The notes: generated from the letters alone by a model not told the origin. Counted from the first letter of the stretch, positions 1-6,480 are shown. The stretch is 7,946 nucleotides of DNA from an uncultured Rhodocyclaceae bacterium (GCA_937892345.1 CALAGF010000277.1:1-7946), one strand, 5' to 3'. Numbers and translations: made by a program.

Positions 1-1028
1 CCGCCGACCAGGATCACGTCGTCGATATCAGTAATCTTGCAGCCGGCATCCTTGAGTGCGGTGACGCAAGGTGCCACGGTGCGCTGGATCAGTTCATCGA
101 CCAGCGATTCAAACTTGGCGCGGGTGATCTTGAGTGCCAGATGCTTCGGGCCGGATGCGTCGGCGGTGATGTAGGGCAGGTTGATTTCGGTCTGCTGGCT
201 GGAGGAGAGTTCGATCTTGGCCTTTTCGGCAGCTTCCTTCAGGCGTTGCAGGGCCAGCACGTCCTTCTTCAGGTCGACGCCGGATTCCTTCTTGAATTCG
301 TCGATGATGTAGTCGATCAGGCGCTGGTCGAAGTCTTCGCCGCCGAGGAAGGTGTCGCCGTTGGTGGCCAGCACTTCGAATTGCTTTTCACCATCGACAT
401 CGGCGATTTCGATGATCGAGATGTCGAACGTACCGCCGCCGAGGTCATAGACGGCAATCTTCTTGTCCTTGCCGGACACCTTGTCCATGCCGAAAGCGAG
501 GGCGGCAGCGGTCGGCTCGTTGATGATGCGCTTGACTTCCAGACCGGCAATGCGGCCAGCGTCCTTGGTGGCCTGGCGCTGGCTGTCGTTGAAGTAGGCC
601 GGCACGGTGATGACGGCTTCGGTGACTTCTTCGCCGAGGTAGTCTTCGGCGGTCTTCTTCATCTTGCGCAGCACTTCGGCGGAAACCTGCGGCGGAGCGA
701 TCTTCTTGTCGCGCGCTTCAACCCAGGCATCACCGTTGTCGGCCTTGACGATCTTGAAGGGCATCAGGGAAATGTCCTTCTGCACTTCCTTTTCTTCGAA
801 ACGGCGGCCGATCAGGCGCTTGACGGCGTACAGGGTATTCTTCGGGTTGGTCACCGCCTGGCGCTTGGCCGGGGCGCCGCACAGGATTTCGCCGTCTTCG
901 GTGTAGCCGATAACGGACGGCGTCGTGCGCGCACCTTCTGCATTTTCAATAACCTTCGGCTGGCCGCCTTCCATGATGGCGACGCAGGAGTTGGTGGTGC
1001 CGAGGTCGATACCGATAATCTTGCCCAT
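1..1028 (-). CDS. dnaK: DnaK (Hsp70) chaperone, N-terminal part, runs off left edge
   Basis: Hsp70 chaperone: it binds exposed hydrophobic peptides and releases them in an ATP-driven cycle with DnaJ and GrpE in the cytoplasm. About 342 codons are present, covering most of the nucleotide-binding domain; the substrate-binding domain lies beyond the left edge. Visible landmarks are GIDLGTTNSCVA at residues 6-17 (phosphate loop 1), catalytic Lys70 in YAVKRLIGRRF, VITVPAYFNDSQRQ at 139-152, NEPTAAALAFG at 170-180, DLGGGTFD at 195-202 including the autophosphorylated threonine, and LVGG at the truncated end. The start ATG (1026-1028) is preceded by AGGAAAG at suitable distance and gives the family-typical MGKIIGIDLGTT. 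The gene lies 110 bases downstream of grpE and has its own sigma-32 promoter match. Identity is certain; only the C-terminal half is unseen. Confidence 0.98.
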   Translation of the reverse strand, partial: MGKIIGIDLGTTNSCVAIMEGGQPKVIENAEGARTTPSVIGYTEDGEILCGAPAKRQAVTNPKNTLYAVKRLIGRRFEEKEVQKDISLMPFKIVKADNGDAWVEARDKKIAPPQVSAEVLRKMKKTAEDYLGEEVTEAVITVPAYFNDSQRQATKDAGRIAGLEVKRIINEPTAAALAFGMDKVSGKDKKIAVYDLGGGTFDISIIEIADVDGEKQFEVLATNGDTFLGGEDFDQRLIDYIIDEFKKESGVDLKKDVLALQRLKEAAEKAKIELSSSQQTEINLPYITADASGPKHLALKITRAKFESLVDELIQRTVAPCVTALKDAGCKITDIDDVILVG

Positions 1029-1063
1029 GATGTCTTTCCTAAATTGAATTACTGATGTTCGGG

Positions 1064-1091
1064 AGTTGGGGATGGCTTCCCCGATTTCAAG
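1064..1091 (-). promoter_or_regulatory. sigma-32 heat-shock promoter for dnaK
   Basis: On the minus strand CTTGAAA (1085-1091) is followed after 13 bases by CCCCAACT (1064-1071). The sigma-32 consensus is CTTGAAA, 13-15 bases, CCCCATNT, so the -35 is perfect and the -10 deviates at one defined position. The predicted start near 1057 gives a leader of about 28 bases before the dnaK ATG. A small inverted repeat (GGGGA/TCCCC, 1068-1082) overlaps the spacer and the -10. The match is read directly from sequence; activity is inferred. Confidence 0.75.
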
Positions 1092-1102
1092 TCTGATTTT
1101 TA

Positions 1103-1132
1103 CGATTTACTGCGGTCGACCGCAGTAAATCG
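1103..1132. repeat. perfect 30-base palindrome between grpE and dnaK
   Basis: The arm CGATTTACTGCGG, the centre TCGA and the arm CCGCAGTAAATCG form a perfect palindrome, able to make a 13-bp RNA stem with a four-base loop. It starts 6 bases after the grpE stop and ends 11 bases before the dnaK -35 box. On the minus (coding) strand it is not followed by a U tract; on the plus strand it is followed by CCGTTTTT, so as an intrinsic terminator it would face opposite to the genes. It may be an mRNA processing or stabilising hairpin, a partial attenuator between grpE and dnaK, or a dimer-binding operator. Confidence 0.8.
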
Positions 1133-1138
1133 CCGTTT

Positions 1139-1684
1139 TTATTTGCCTTTGGCGACCATGACCAGCGCGGGACGCAACACGCGCTCGGCAATCATGTAGC
1201 CTTTTTGCAGTACGGTGACGACCGTATTGGCTTCCTGCTCGGCATCGACCATGCCGATTGCCTGATGCTTGTGCGGGTCAAATTTCTCGCCCACCGGATT
1301 GACCTCGTTCAGTGCGTTCTTTTCGAAAGCAGATACCAGTTGCTTGAGCGTCAGTTCGACACCCGACTTGAAGTTTTCGACGGTCTGTTCCGGTACCGCC
1401 AGCGCAGCTTCAAGGCTGTCCTTGACGGCCAGCAGTTCACCGGCGAATTTTTCCACGGCAAACTTGTGCGCTTTGGCGATGTCTTCTTGGGCGCGACGGC
1501 GAATGTTTTCGCCTTCGGCCTTGGCGCGCAGCCAAGCGTCGTAATGCTCGCTGGCCTTCAGTTCAAGCGCCTGAAACTGGGCTTCAATGCTGGGCAGGGA
1601 GTCGACGTTTGTCTCGGCGGGCTTGTCGGTACTTGCCGCGTGTGGATTCAATTCGGTTTCCTGAGGGTTTGCTTGATCGGACAT
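1139..1684 (-). CDS. grpE: GrpE, nucleotide exchange factor for DnaK
   Basis: GrpE drives ADP release from DnaK and acts as a thermosensor of the Hsp70 cycle in the cytoplasm. The protein is 181 residues, usual for the family. An acidic, disordered N-terminus (about 1-30) leads into the long dimerising helix (about 32-115, rich in E, A, K and L). The C-terminal beta domain carries the family signature: FDPHKHQAI at 135-143, then KGY at 161-163 and LRPALVMV at 170-177. The ATG at 1682-1684 has GGAG seven to eight bases upstream. It lies directly ahead of dnaK, the usual order, and has its own sigma-32 promoter. The divergent neighbour is a protein kinase gene. Identity is certain. Confidence 0.98.
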   Translation of the reverse strand: MSDQANPQETELNPHAASTDKPAETNVDSLPSIEAQFQALELKASEHYDAWLRAKAEGENIRRRAQEDIAKAHKFAVEKFAGELLAVKDSLEAALAVPEQTVENFKSGVELTLKQLVSAFEKNALNEVNPVGEKFDPHKHQAIGMVDAEQEANTVVTVLQKGYMIAERVLRPALVMVAKGK

Positions 1685-1712
1685 GCAGATTCTCCAATGG
1701 GTTTCCCCCGTC

Positions 1713-1740
1713 AGATTGCGCCGTATCTTTACTTTTCAAG
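1713..1740 (-). promoter_or_regulatory. sigma-32 heat-shock promoter for grpE
   Basis: On the minus strand CTTGAAA (1734-1740) is followed after 13 bases by CGCAATCT (1713-1720). The -35 is perfect, and the -10 keeps C1, C3, A5, T6 and T8 of CCCCATNT. The predicted start near 1705 leaves about 20 bases of leader containing the GGAG ribosome site. The geometry matches the dnaK promoter, which supports the call. Confidence 0.65.
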
Positions 1741-1856
1741 AGGCCTTGCAGTATTTTTTCCGACTACACTAAATTACATTGCCTACGCAGGCTGCGTGAT
1801 ACGATAAATCACTATCAAAAACCCTCAAGTCCCACAGCAAGACTGGCATACGGCGC
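1741..1856 (+). promoter_or_regulatory. kinase side of the grpE/kinase intergenic region, weak promoter and small inverted repeat
   Basis: This upstream region of the kinase gene holds a possible extended -10 (TGATACGAT, about 1796-1804) without a convincing -35. A 13-base inverted repeat, ACGCAG-G-CTGCGT at 1785-1797, abuts that -10 and could be an operator. A run of T residues (1754-1759) and AT-rich sequence follow the grpE -35 box. No clear Shine-Dalgarno motif is seen in the 20 bases before the kinase ATG. The promoter call is tentative. Confidence 0.25.
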
Positions 1857-3227
1857 ATGGAAAACATCGGCAAATATCGCGTGATCAAGGAACTTGGCAA
1901 AGGTGCGACCGCCACAGTTTATTTGTGCGATGACCCCGATCAGGACCGCCAGGTGGCAGTCAAGGTCATTCAGTTCGGCAGTGATTCAAACGCCATGTCA
2001 CGGCGGATGCGCAAGCTGTTTCTGAATGAGGGGATGGTCGCAAAGCGTCTGAATCATCCCAATATCGTGCGCATTTACGACGCAGTCGTCGAGGATGATT
2101 TCGCTTATCTGGCGATGGAGTTTGTTGACGGCTTCAGCCTTGAGGATCACACGCGCATCGACAAATTGCTGCCCATGCACCGCGTGATGGGCATTATTTT
2201 CAAATGCTGCATGGCCCTTGATGCTGCTTACCGTCAGGGCATCATCCATCGCGATATCAAACCCGCCAACATCATGGTCAGCGCGGGTGACGAGGCCAAG
2301 ATTGCCGACTTTGGTCTGGCAATGAACATGAACAAGGACATGGATCGGGATTCGACCTTCATCATGGGGGTAGGGTCGCCGGCCTACATGTCGCCCGAGC
2401 AGATCAAGGGTTATCCGCTCAATCAGAAAACCGACATCTATTCCTTGGGCGTGGTGATGTTCCAGATGCTCACCGGTCGACTGCCTTTCAGAGCCAATAA
2501 TCAGGCAACGCTCGTTTACAAGATCGTCAATACCGATGCGCCTTCTGTAACCTCGCTCAATCCGAATCTGCCCGAGGGGCTGAATGCCATCCTCAAGCGT
2601 GCACTCGAAAAGGATTTATACGGGCGCTATCGCAATGGTGCGGAAATGGCCAAGGATATTTCCGCAGTCCGTTACCAGATTCTTGAAGAGGATGGCACTG
2701 AGCAGGATTGTCGCCGTTTCGAGATGCTGCGCCGTCTCGAGTTCTTTACCGAGTTCGAGAACATCGAGCTCTGGGAAGTCTTGAGAGTTTCAGTCTGGCG
2801 TGAGGTGGCACCGAATGTCACGCTGATTCGAGAAGGGCAGCGCAACAAATTGTTCGGGGTGCTTGCCTCGGGTTCGGTCGAGGTTTCGGTTGAGGGCAAA
2901 GTCTTGTGCCGCCTTGGGAGCAGTGAGCCAGTCGGTGAGGTTGCCTTTCTGCATCCCTCGAATGATTTGCGCCATGCCACGGTAGTGACGCTGGAACCGA
3001 CCTTGTTCGTGGAAATCAATGCGGCTGCCTTGGCTTTGTCTTCAGAAGAGCTGATGGATCGTATGCGCGGTGCATTGCTTTCCCGCATGATCAGCCGTTT
3101 GCGCCAAGTGAACAAGATTGCTGCAGCGCAAGGCGAGGCTTCTACCGTTGCCGGCAAATCATCGGTTTATCAGTCCAAACCCGGAAGCGGTAGCGGCCTG
3201 GACCAGCTCTCCCTCGAGCCGCTCTGA
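1857..3227 (+). CDS. Ser/Thr protein kinase fused to a cyclic-nucleotide-binding-like domain
   Basis: This is a cytoplasmic eukaryote-type (Hanks) kinase of 456 residues, with no membrane segment. All catalytic landmarks are present: Gly loop GKGATATV (14-21), Lys36 in VAVK, Glu58 of helix C, HRDIKPAN with catalytic Asp133 (131-138), DFG (151-153), SPAYMSPEQ (174-182) and DIYSLGVV (193-200), so it should be active. After about residue 285 comes a cNMP-binding-domain-like region (about 288-410), with IREGQ (324-328), LASGSVEV (336-343) and a phosphate-cassette-like GEVAFL (360-365) followed by Arg372, the residues that hold cyclic nucleotide in CAP. The tail is Ser/Gly-rich. The ATG start gives the usual short lead into the Gly loop, although no good ribosome site precedes it. 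It is transcribed divergently from grpE. The substrate is unknown. The kinase call is firm; ligand binding is inferred. Confidence 0.93.
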   Translation: MENIGKYRVIKELGKGATATVYLCDDPDQDRQVAVKVIQFGSDSNAMSRRMRKLFLNEGMVAKRLNHPNIVRIYDAVVEDDFAYLAMEFVDGFSLEDHTRIDKLLPMHRVMGIIFKCCMALDAAYRQGIIHRDIKPANIMVSAGDEAKIADFGLAMNMNKDMDRDSTFIMGVGSPAYMSPEQIKGYPLNQKTDIYSLGVVMFQMLTGRLPFRANNQATLVYKIVNTDAPSVTSLNPNLPEGLNAILKRALEKDLYGRYRNGAEMAKDISAVRYQILEEDGTEQDCRRFEMLRRLEFFTEFENIELWEVLRVSVWREVAPNVTLIREGQRNKLFGVLASGSVEVSVEGKVLCRLGSSEPVGEVAFLHPSNDLRHATVVTLEPTLFVEINAAALALSSEELMDRMRGALLSRMISRLRQVNKIAAAQGEASTVAGKSSVYQSKPGSGSGLDQLSLEPL

Positions 3228-3238
3228 GGCAATGCCAA

Positions 3239-3256
3239 CCCCGGCAACAGCCGGGG
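3239..3256. terminator. GC hairpin between convergent kinase and chemoreceptor genes
   Basis: CCCCGGC, loop AACA, GCCGGGG gives a perfect 7-bp GC stem, 11 bases after the kinase stop and 15 bases from the chemoreceptor stop. No U tract follows on either strand, so it is not a textbook intrinsic terminator. Its place between two convergent genes suggests a bidirectional terminator or a 3'-end stabiliser. Confidence 0.4.
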
Positions 3257-3271
3257 TGAGCAAGGTGCTGA

Positions 3272-4891
3272 TCAAACCTTGAAGCGGCCGACCAGCGTAG
3301 CCAGACCTTCTGCCAGCGTTTTCAGATCATGTGCAGCACCCGCCGTTTTTTCAACGGCATTGGTGTTGTCGCGTGCCATGCCGGCAATGGCTTCAATACT
3401 GCCTTCAACATCGCTGGAGAAGCGGCGCTGCTGGTCTGTGGCGCTGGCAATCGTATCCAGACCGTGTCCAACCTCGGTGACGGAACCATTGGTCGCATCG
3501 AAAATGCTGGACACCGAAGCGACTGCAGTCTGGCTGCTTTCCAGATGGTGGATGCCTTCTTCGATACTGCGCCGCACCGCTACCGACTGGGCGCTGAGAT
3601 TGGCGGTAATGGCATCGATTTCGCTGGCCGAGCGGGATGATTTTTCCGCCAACTTGCGCACTTCATCGGCAACCACGGCAAAGCCTCGTCCTTGTTCGCC
3701 CGCTCGAGCGGCTTCAATCGCTGCGTTCAGTGCCAGTAGATTGGTCTGTTCCGCAATGTCCTTTACTTCCCGAGTCATCTGGGTGATCGATTCGGTATTG
3801 CGGACGAAGTCGTTGACCGAAGTGGCCATATTGCGGACAGCGCTTTCGACAATGTTCATTTCGCCCAGCAGGGTTTTGAGGTTGCTGCTACCTTCATTGG
3901 CGCGTGCAAGGCTCTCCTGCGACTGGTGTTGAACATGCTCGGCACTTTGGGCGATCGAGGAAATGCTGGAAACCAGTTGCTCGACTGCAGCAGCGGCATC
4001 GTTGGATTTTTCGTTCTGCAGGTGGGAGCTTTGAGAAACCTGATCGGCGCTGTCGGATAGCGCTGCCACGCGTGATGAAACCTGAGCTGCCGCATCACGT
4101 ACCTGACGAATCAGCTGATTGAAATTCTCCATCATTTCGTTGAATACTTTGGCTGCCTGGCCGACTTCATCTTGCCCCTTGACCGGCAAGCGTCGTGTCA
4201 GGTCGCCTTCGCCACGGGCAATGTCGGCAAGACCCTGGCGCAAATCGTCAAGCGGTGCGGTCACGAAATGGTGGGTAAGCAGATAGATGATGACCAGCAG
4301 TGCCCCCAGCGCACCCAACGCAGCACCGGCAATCTTGAGCCGGAAACTGGCAACTTCTGCTTCGACCGAGTCCAGCGACACCTTCATGCTGACTACGCCA
4401 AGTACCGTGCCTTCCGGGACCTGATGGCAGGCGATGCAGTCCTTCCCGAGATAGTTGGCCGACGCCTTGGTTGGATTGATGACTTGCAGATAAGACGAGT
4501 CGTTGCTGGTTTCAACCGAAATGTAGGGTTTCCCGCTACGCATCACTTCCTGTTCATGGCTGTTGAGTTGCCGCTGGTCCTTGGTGTCCGGACCGTAGAG
4601 CTTGGTCACGGCTTCGCCCCGGGCGACATGCAGGTCCTTGATGACGGAGAGCTGTTTGATCTGATCAAGGAAAACTTCACGTTGTCCGACGGTGCCGGTG
4701 ATCATCATGCCGGTCAGGCCGGCCATGGTCATTTCGTGAATGCTTTTGGAGAAATCTTGTGCCTGGCGGATCGCTGTGTCTCGATTGACCTGGGTCATCC
4801 AGACGATTGCCCCGGCCCAGATGATGGCAAGGACCACCCAGATTGCAGCTGTCAAACGTACCCAGATTTTTACATTGGCAAAGCTTGGCAT
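3272..4891 (-). CDS. methyl-accepting chemotaxis protein with periplasmic CxxCH (haem c) sensor domain
   Basis: This is a 539-residue transmembrane chemoreceptor that would signal through CheW/CheA. A short cytoplasmic start leads to TM1 (about 12-32), a periplasmic domain (about 33-184), TM2 (about 185-207), a HAMP domain (about 208-262) and the coiled-coil signalling domain to the C-terminus. The signalling tip is unmistakable: EQTNLLALNAAIEAARAG (381-398), then GRGFAVVADEVRKLAEKS (401-418). The periplasmic domain contains DCIACHQVPEGTVLG (151-165), whose Cys152-x-x-Cys155-His156 is the covalent haem-attachment motif of c-type cytochromes, suggesting a redox, oxygen or NO sensor. No C-terminal CheR-binding pentapeptide is visible. 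The ATG at 4889-4891 has AAGGGG upstream at a slightly long distance (about 11 bases). The upstream gene ends 34 bases away, so co-transcription is likely. The chemoreceptor call is firm; haem binding is inferred from the motif. Confidence 0.95.
   Translation of the reverse strand: MPSFANVKIWVRLTAAIWVVLAIIWAGAIVWMTQVNRDTAIRQAQDFSKSIHEMTMAGLTGMMITGTVGQREVFLDQIKQLSVIKDLHVARGEAVTKLYGPDTKDQRQLNSHEQEVMRSGKPYISVETSNDSSYLQVINPTKASANYLGKDCIACHQVPEGTVLGVVSMKVSLDSVEAEVASFRLKIAGAALGALGALLVIIYLLTHHFVTAPLDDLRQGLADIARGEGDLTRRLPVKGQDEVGQAAKVFNEMMENFNQLIRQVRDAAAQVSSRVAALSDSADQVSQSSHLQNEKSNDAAAAVEQLVSSISSIAQSAEHVQHQSQESLARANEGSSNLKTLLGEMNIVESAVRNMATSVNDFVRNTESITQMTREVKDIAEQTNLLALNAAIEAARAGEQGRGFAVVADEVRKLAEKSSRSASEIDAITANLSAQSVAVRRSIEEGIHHLESSQTAVASVSSIFDATNGSVTEVGHGLDTIASATDQQRRFSSDVEGSIEAIAGMARDNTNAVEKTAGAAHDLKTLAEGLATLVGRFKV
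4424..4438 (-). other. CxxCH haem c attachment motif in the chemoreceptor
   Basis: These codons read Cys-Ile-Ala-Cys-His (residues 152-156), located between the two membrane segments and therefore on the periplasmic side where cytochrome c maturation occurs. The flanking sequence (GKD before, QVPEGT after) resembles haem-bearing sensor domains. The motif is seen directly; occupancy by haem is inferred. Confidence 0.7.
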
Positions 4892-4925
4892 GGCGACAAA
4901 TTCCCCTTTTTATCCCGTGCCCGGT

Positions 4926-5957
4926 TCAGGCACTCAGATCGATTTGCTGGATTGTGCCAGTCGTACCATCTTCATGCAAAAATATTCCAGAAGTGCGAAT
5001 CTCCCCAAGTAAACCATTCGCATCATTTTTCAGATGGAATGGCGTGCCGATGTGCTGCAGTGAGATCGCGCCTACACCTGCGCTGCCGAGCGTTTGCAGG
5101 TTCTGATTTGCCCCGTCAGCCCCTTGCCACAGCATGAGCCGACTGAAGGCAGCGTCGTTTTCATCAATCCAGCCGTTTCCGTCGTCGTCCAGCAGGGCGA
5201 GTTCGGCAAAACCATCGCCACCTGTGGGGCCGAACATTTCGCTGCCGTTGTTGATGCGACCGTCCCGATTACGGTCGAAAACCAGATAGCCGCTGCCGTG
5301 GCTCAAGCTGGCAATATTTTCAGCGCTGCCATCTGCATCAAGATCGAAGGAGAAGCGCTGGTTGATCAGACTGGCGGCATTCCCGGAAAAGTTGAGTACA
5401 AGCGGGTCGACCTTGCGTTCGGGTTGGCCGAACGCAATCCTCGTTGAACTGTCTTCCACATAACTACGCGACATGCTGAGTTCGAGCTCGAAGCTGATTT
5501 TCTGTCCATCAGCGGTCAACACGGTTCCACTCGCAGAAAAGCGGGTGTGTTCGCTTTCCTGATAGTGGGTTTGCTGAACATATTCCATCCCGCTGCTCGT
5601 ACTCGGCAGGGCAATGGCTGCGCTCACCTGGGTCGTCTCGGTCGCCGCTTGCGCGTGTTCGGTATGCAACGCCGCCGGGTCGAAAAGTTTGAGCTTTTGG
5701 CCGGTTAAAGCCTCGATCATCAGGCGTATGAGCTGCGTCCGGGGATCGTCCGCCAGCGCTTGATCGGAACGAGAGGTTTTGTCGCTGGCCGCAGCACTTT
5801 GACCTGCCACGGATAGCGTGACGGGGTCGGTGGCCGGCGATGGCGCGGCACTGAGGGGTGCCGTTTCCTGCCAGCTCCGCAGGGATTCGCTGACTTGCCG
5901 TTGCTGTACTTGCGCATGCTTGGCATGCATTTGCATTTCGCTGCTGGCGATTTTCAT
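4926..5957 (-). CDS. unknown protein with EF-hand-like calcium-binding motifs
   Basis: This is a 343-residue protein of unknown function. It has no hydrophobic signal peptide; the start is polar and rich in Gln, His and Met. Residues 30-125 are Ala/Ser/Thr-rich and low in complexity. A central beta-type region (about 135-200) leads to a C-terminal block with three Asp-rich loops: DLDADGSAE (205-213), DRNRDGRIN (228-236) and DDDGNGWIDENDAAF (257-271), with GSEMFGPTGGDGF (238-250) between the last two. These resemble EF-hand, dockerin or VCBS-type calcium loops. From memory, similar uncharacterised proteins with FGP...DGFAEL blocks occur in other Proteobacteria. The ATG has a strong GAGGAG site six bases upstream. 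It lies just before the chemoreceptor gene and may share its transcript. Calcium binding is inferred; the role and location are not known. Confidence 0.9.
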   Translation of the reverse strand: MKIASSEMQMHAKHAQVQQRQVSESLRSWQETAPLSAAPSPATDPVTLSVAGQSAAASDKTSRSDQALADDPRTQLIRLMIEALTGQKLKLFDPAALHTEHAQAATETTQVSAAIALPSTSSGMEYVQQTHYQESEHTRFSASGTVLTADGQKISFELELSMSRSYVEDSSTRIAFGQPERKVDPLVLNFSGNAASLINQRFSFDLDADGSAENIASLSHGSGYLVFDRNRDGRINNGSEMFGPTGGDGFAELALLDDDGNGWIDENDAAFSRLMLWQGADGANQNLQTLGSAGVGAISLQHIGTPFHLKNDANGLLGEIRTSGIFLHEDGTTGTIQQIDLSA

Positions 5958-5958
5958 G

Positions 5959-5986
5959 GTGGACTCCTCGGCAGGGATAAGTCCAC
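5959..5986 (-). promoter_or_regulatory. inverted repeat overlapping the ribosome site of the calcium-loop gene
   Basis: The arms GTGGACT and AGTCCAC (plus-strand 5959-5965 and 5980-5986) are perfectly complementary with a 14-base loop. In the minus-strand mRNA the stem ends 1 base before the start codon and takes the last two bases of the GAGGAG ribosome site, so it could modulate translation. The stem is short and could be chance. Confidence 0.3.
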
Positions 5987-6007
5987 TACGGCCAAATTCG
6001 CAGGAAG

Positions 6008-6451
6008 TTAAGGCGAAACGAGGAGAGGTTGTAGCCAGCGCTTGAGTGTGTTGAGGTCAAGCGCACCACTTTGTCTTGCGATTTCGCGACCCTGCCGGAA
6101 AACAATCAGGGTGGGAATGCTGCGGATGGCATGGCGTGCAGCAATGTCCTGATGCGCTTCGGTATCGACCTTTAAAAAGCGGGCTTGCGGTTCAAGGTCG
6201 ATGGCGGCCTGATGGAAATTGGGCGCCATCATTCTGCAAGGCCCGCACCAGGACGCCCAGAAGTCGACAACCAAGGGCAGGTCGTTGCGTGCGAGATGAC
6301 GAGCAAATCCCGTGGCGTCGACTGCCAGCGGTTCGCCACTGAATATCGGGCGATGACACTGCCCGCAATTCGGTGAAGCGTTGATTTTTGCCGCTGGCAC
6401 GCGGTTGACCGCAGCACAGTGAGGGCAGACAAGATGCAGATGGTCAGACAT
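6008..6451 (-). CDS. trxC: thioredoxin 2 (TrxC), zinc-binding thioredoxin
   Basis: This is a cytoplasmic dithiol-disulfide oxidoreductase of 147 residues (E. coli TrxC is 139). An N-terminal zinc module has two CxxC pairs, CPHC at 9-12 and CGQC at 29-32, the feature separating TrxC from TrxA. The thioredoxin fold follows, with VVDFWASWCGPCR (61-73, redox Cys69 and Cys72) and cis-Pro113 in IRSIPT (109-114). The reading frame is open well upstream into hemH, but the ATG at 6449-6451 is chosen because GGAG lies six bases before it and it gives the family-typical HLVCPHC start. It sits 52 bases after hemH; a weak sigma-32-like element in that gap may give stress control. In E. coli TrxC is an OxyR-controlled oxidative-stress protein; no OxyR site was recognised here. 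Identity is firm. Confidence 0.95.
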   Translation of the reverse strand: MSDHLHLVCPHCAAVNRVPAAKINASPNCGQCHRPIFSGEPLAVDATGFARHLARNDLPLVVDFWASWCGPCRMMAPNFHQAAIDLEPQARFLKVDTEAHQDIAARHAIRSIPTLIVFRQGREIARQSGALDLNTLKRWLQPLLVSP

Positions 6452-6480
6452 TGCGGACTCCGGCGTATCAGATGCTTCCG

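Noticed and set aside
141..1055. Long plus-strand open frame (304 residues) opposite dnaK
   Set aside because: It is the antisense frame of the unmistakable dnaK coding sequence; its hydrophobic, Gly/Val/Phe-rich translation reflects codon bias of the opposite strand.
1103..1140. Palindrome plus T-run as the terminator of grpE
   Set aside because: The T-run follows the stem on the plus strand only; in the grpE direction the stem is followed by TAAAAATC, so it does not fit a normal terminator of grpE.
1205..1807. Plus-strand open frame of 200 residues opposite grpE
   Set aside because: Antisense to grpE and running through its promoter; no domain or ribosome-site support.
4172..5137. Plus-strand open frame of 321 residues across the chemoreceptor and the calcium-loop gene
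   Set aside because: It is antisense to two well-supported genes and has no recognisable domain.
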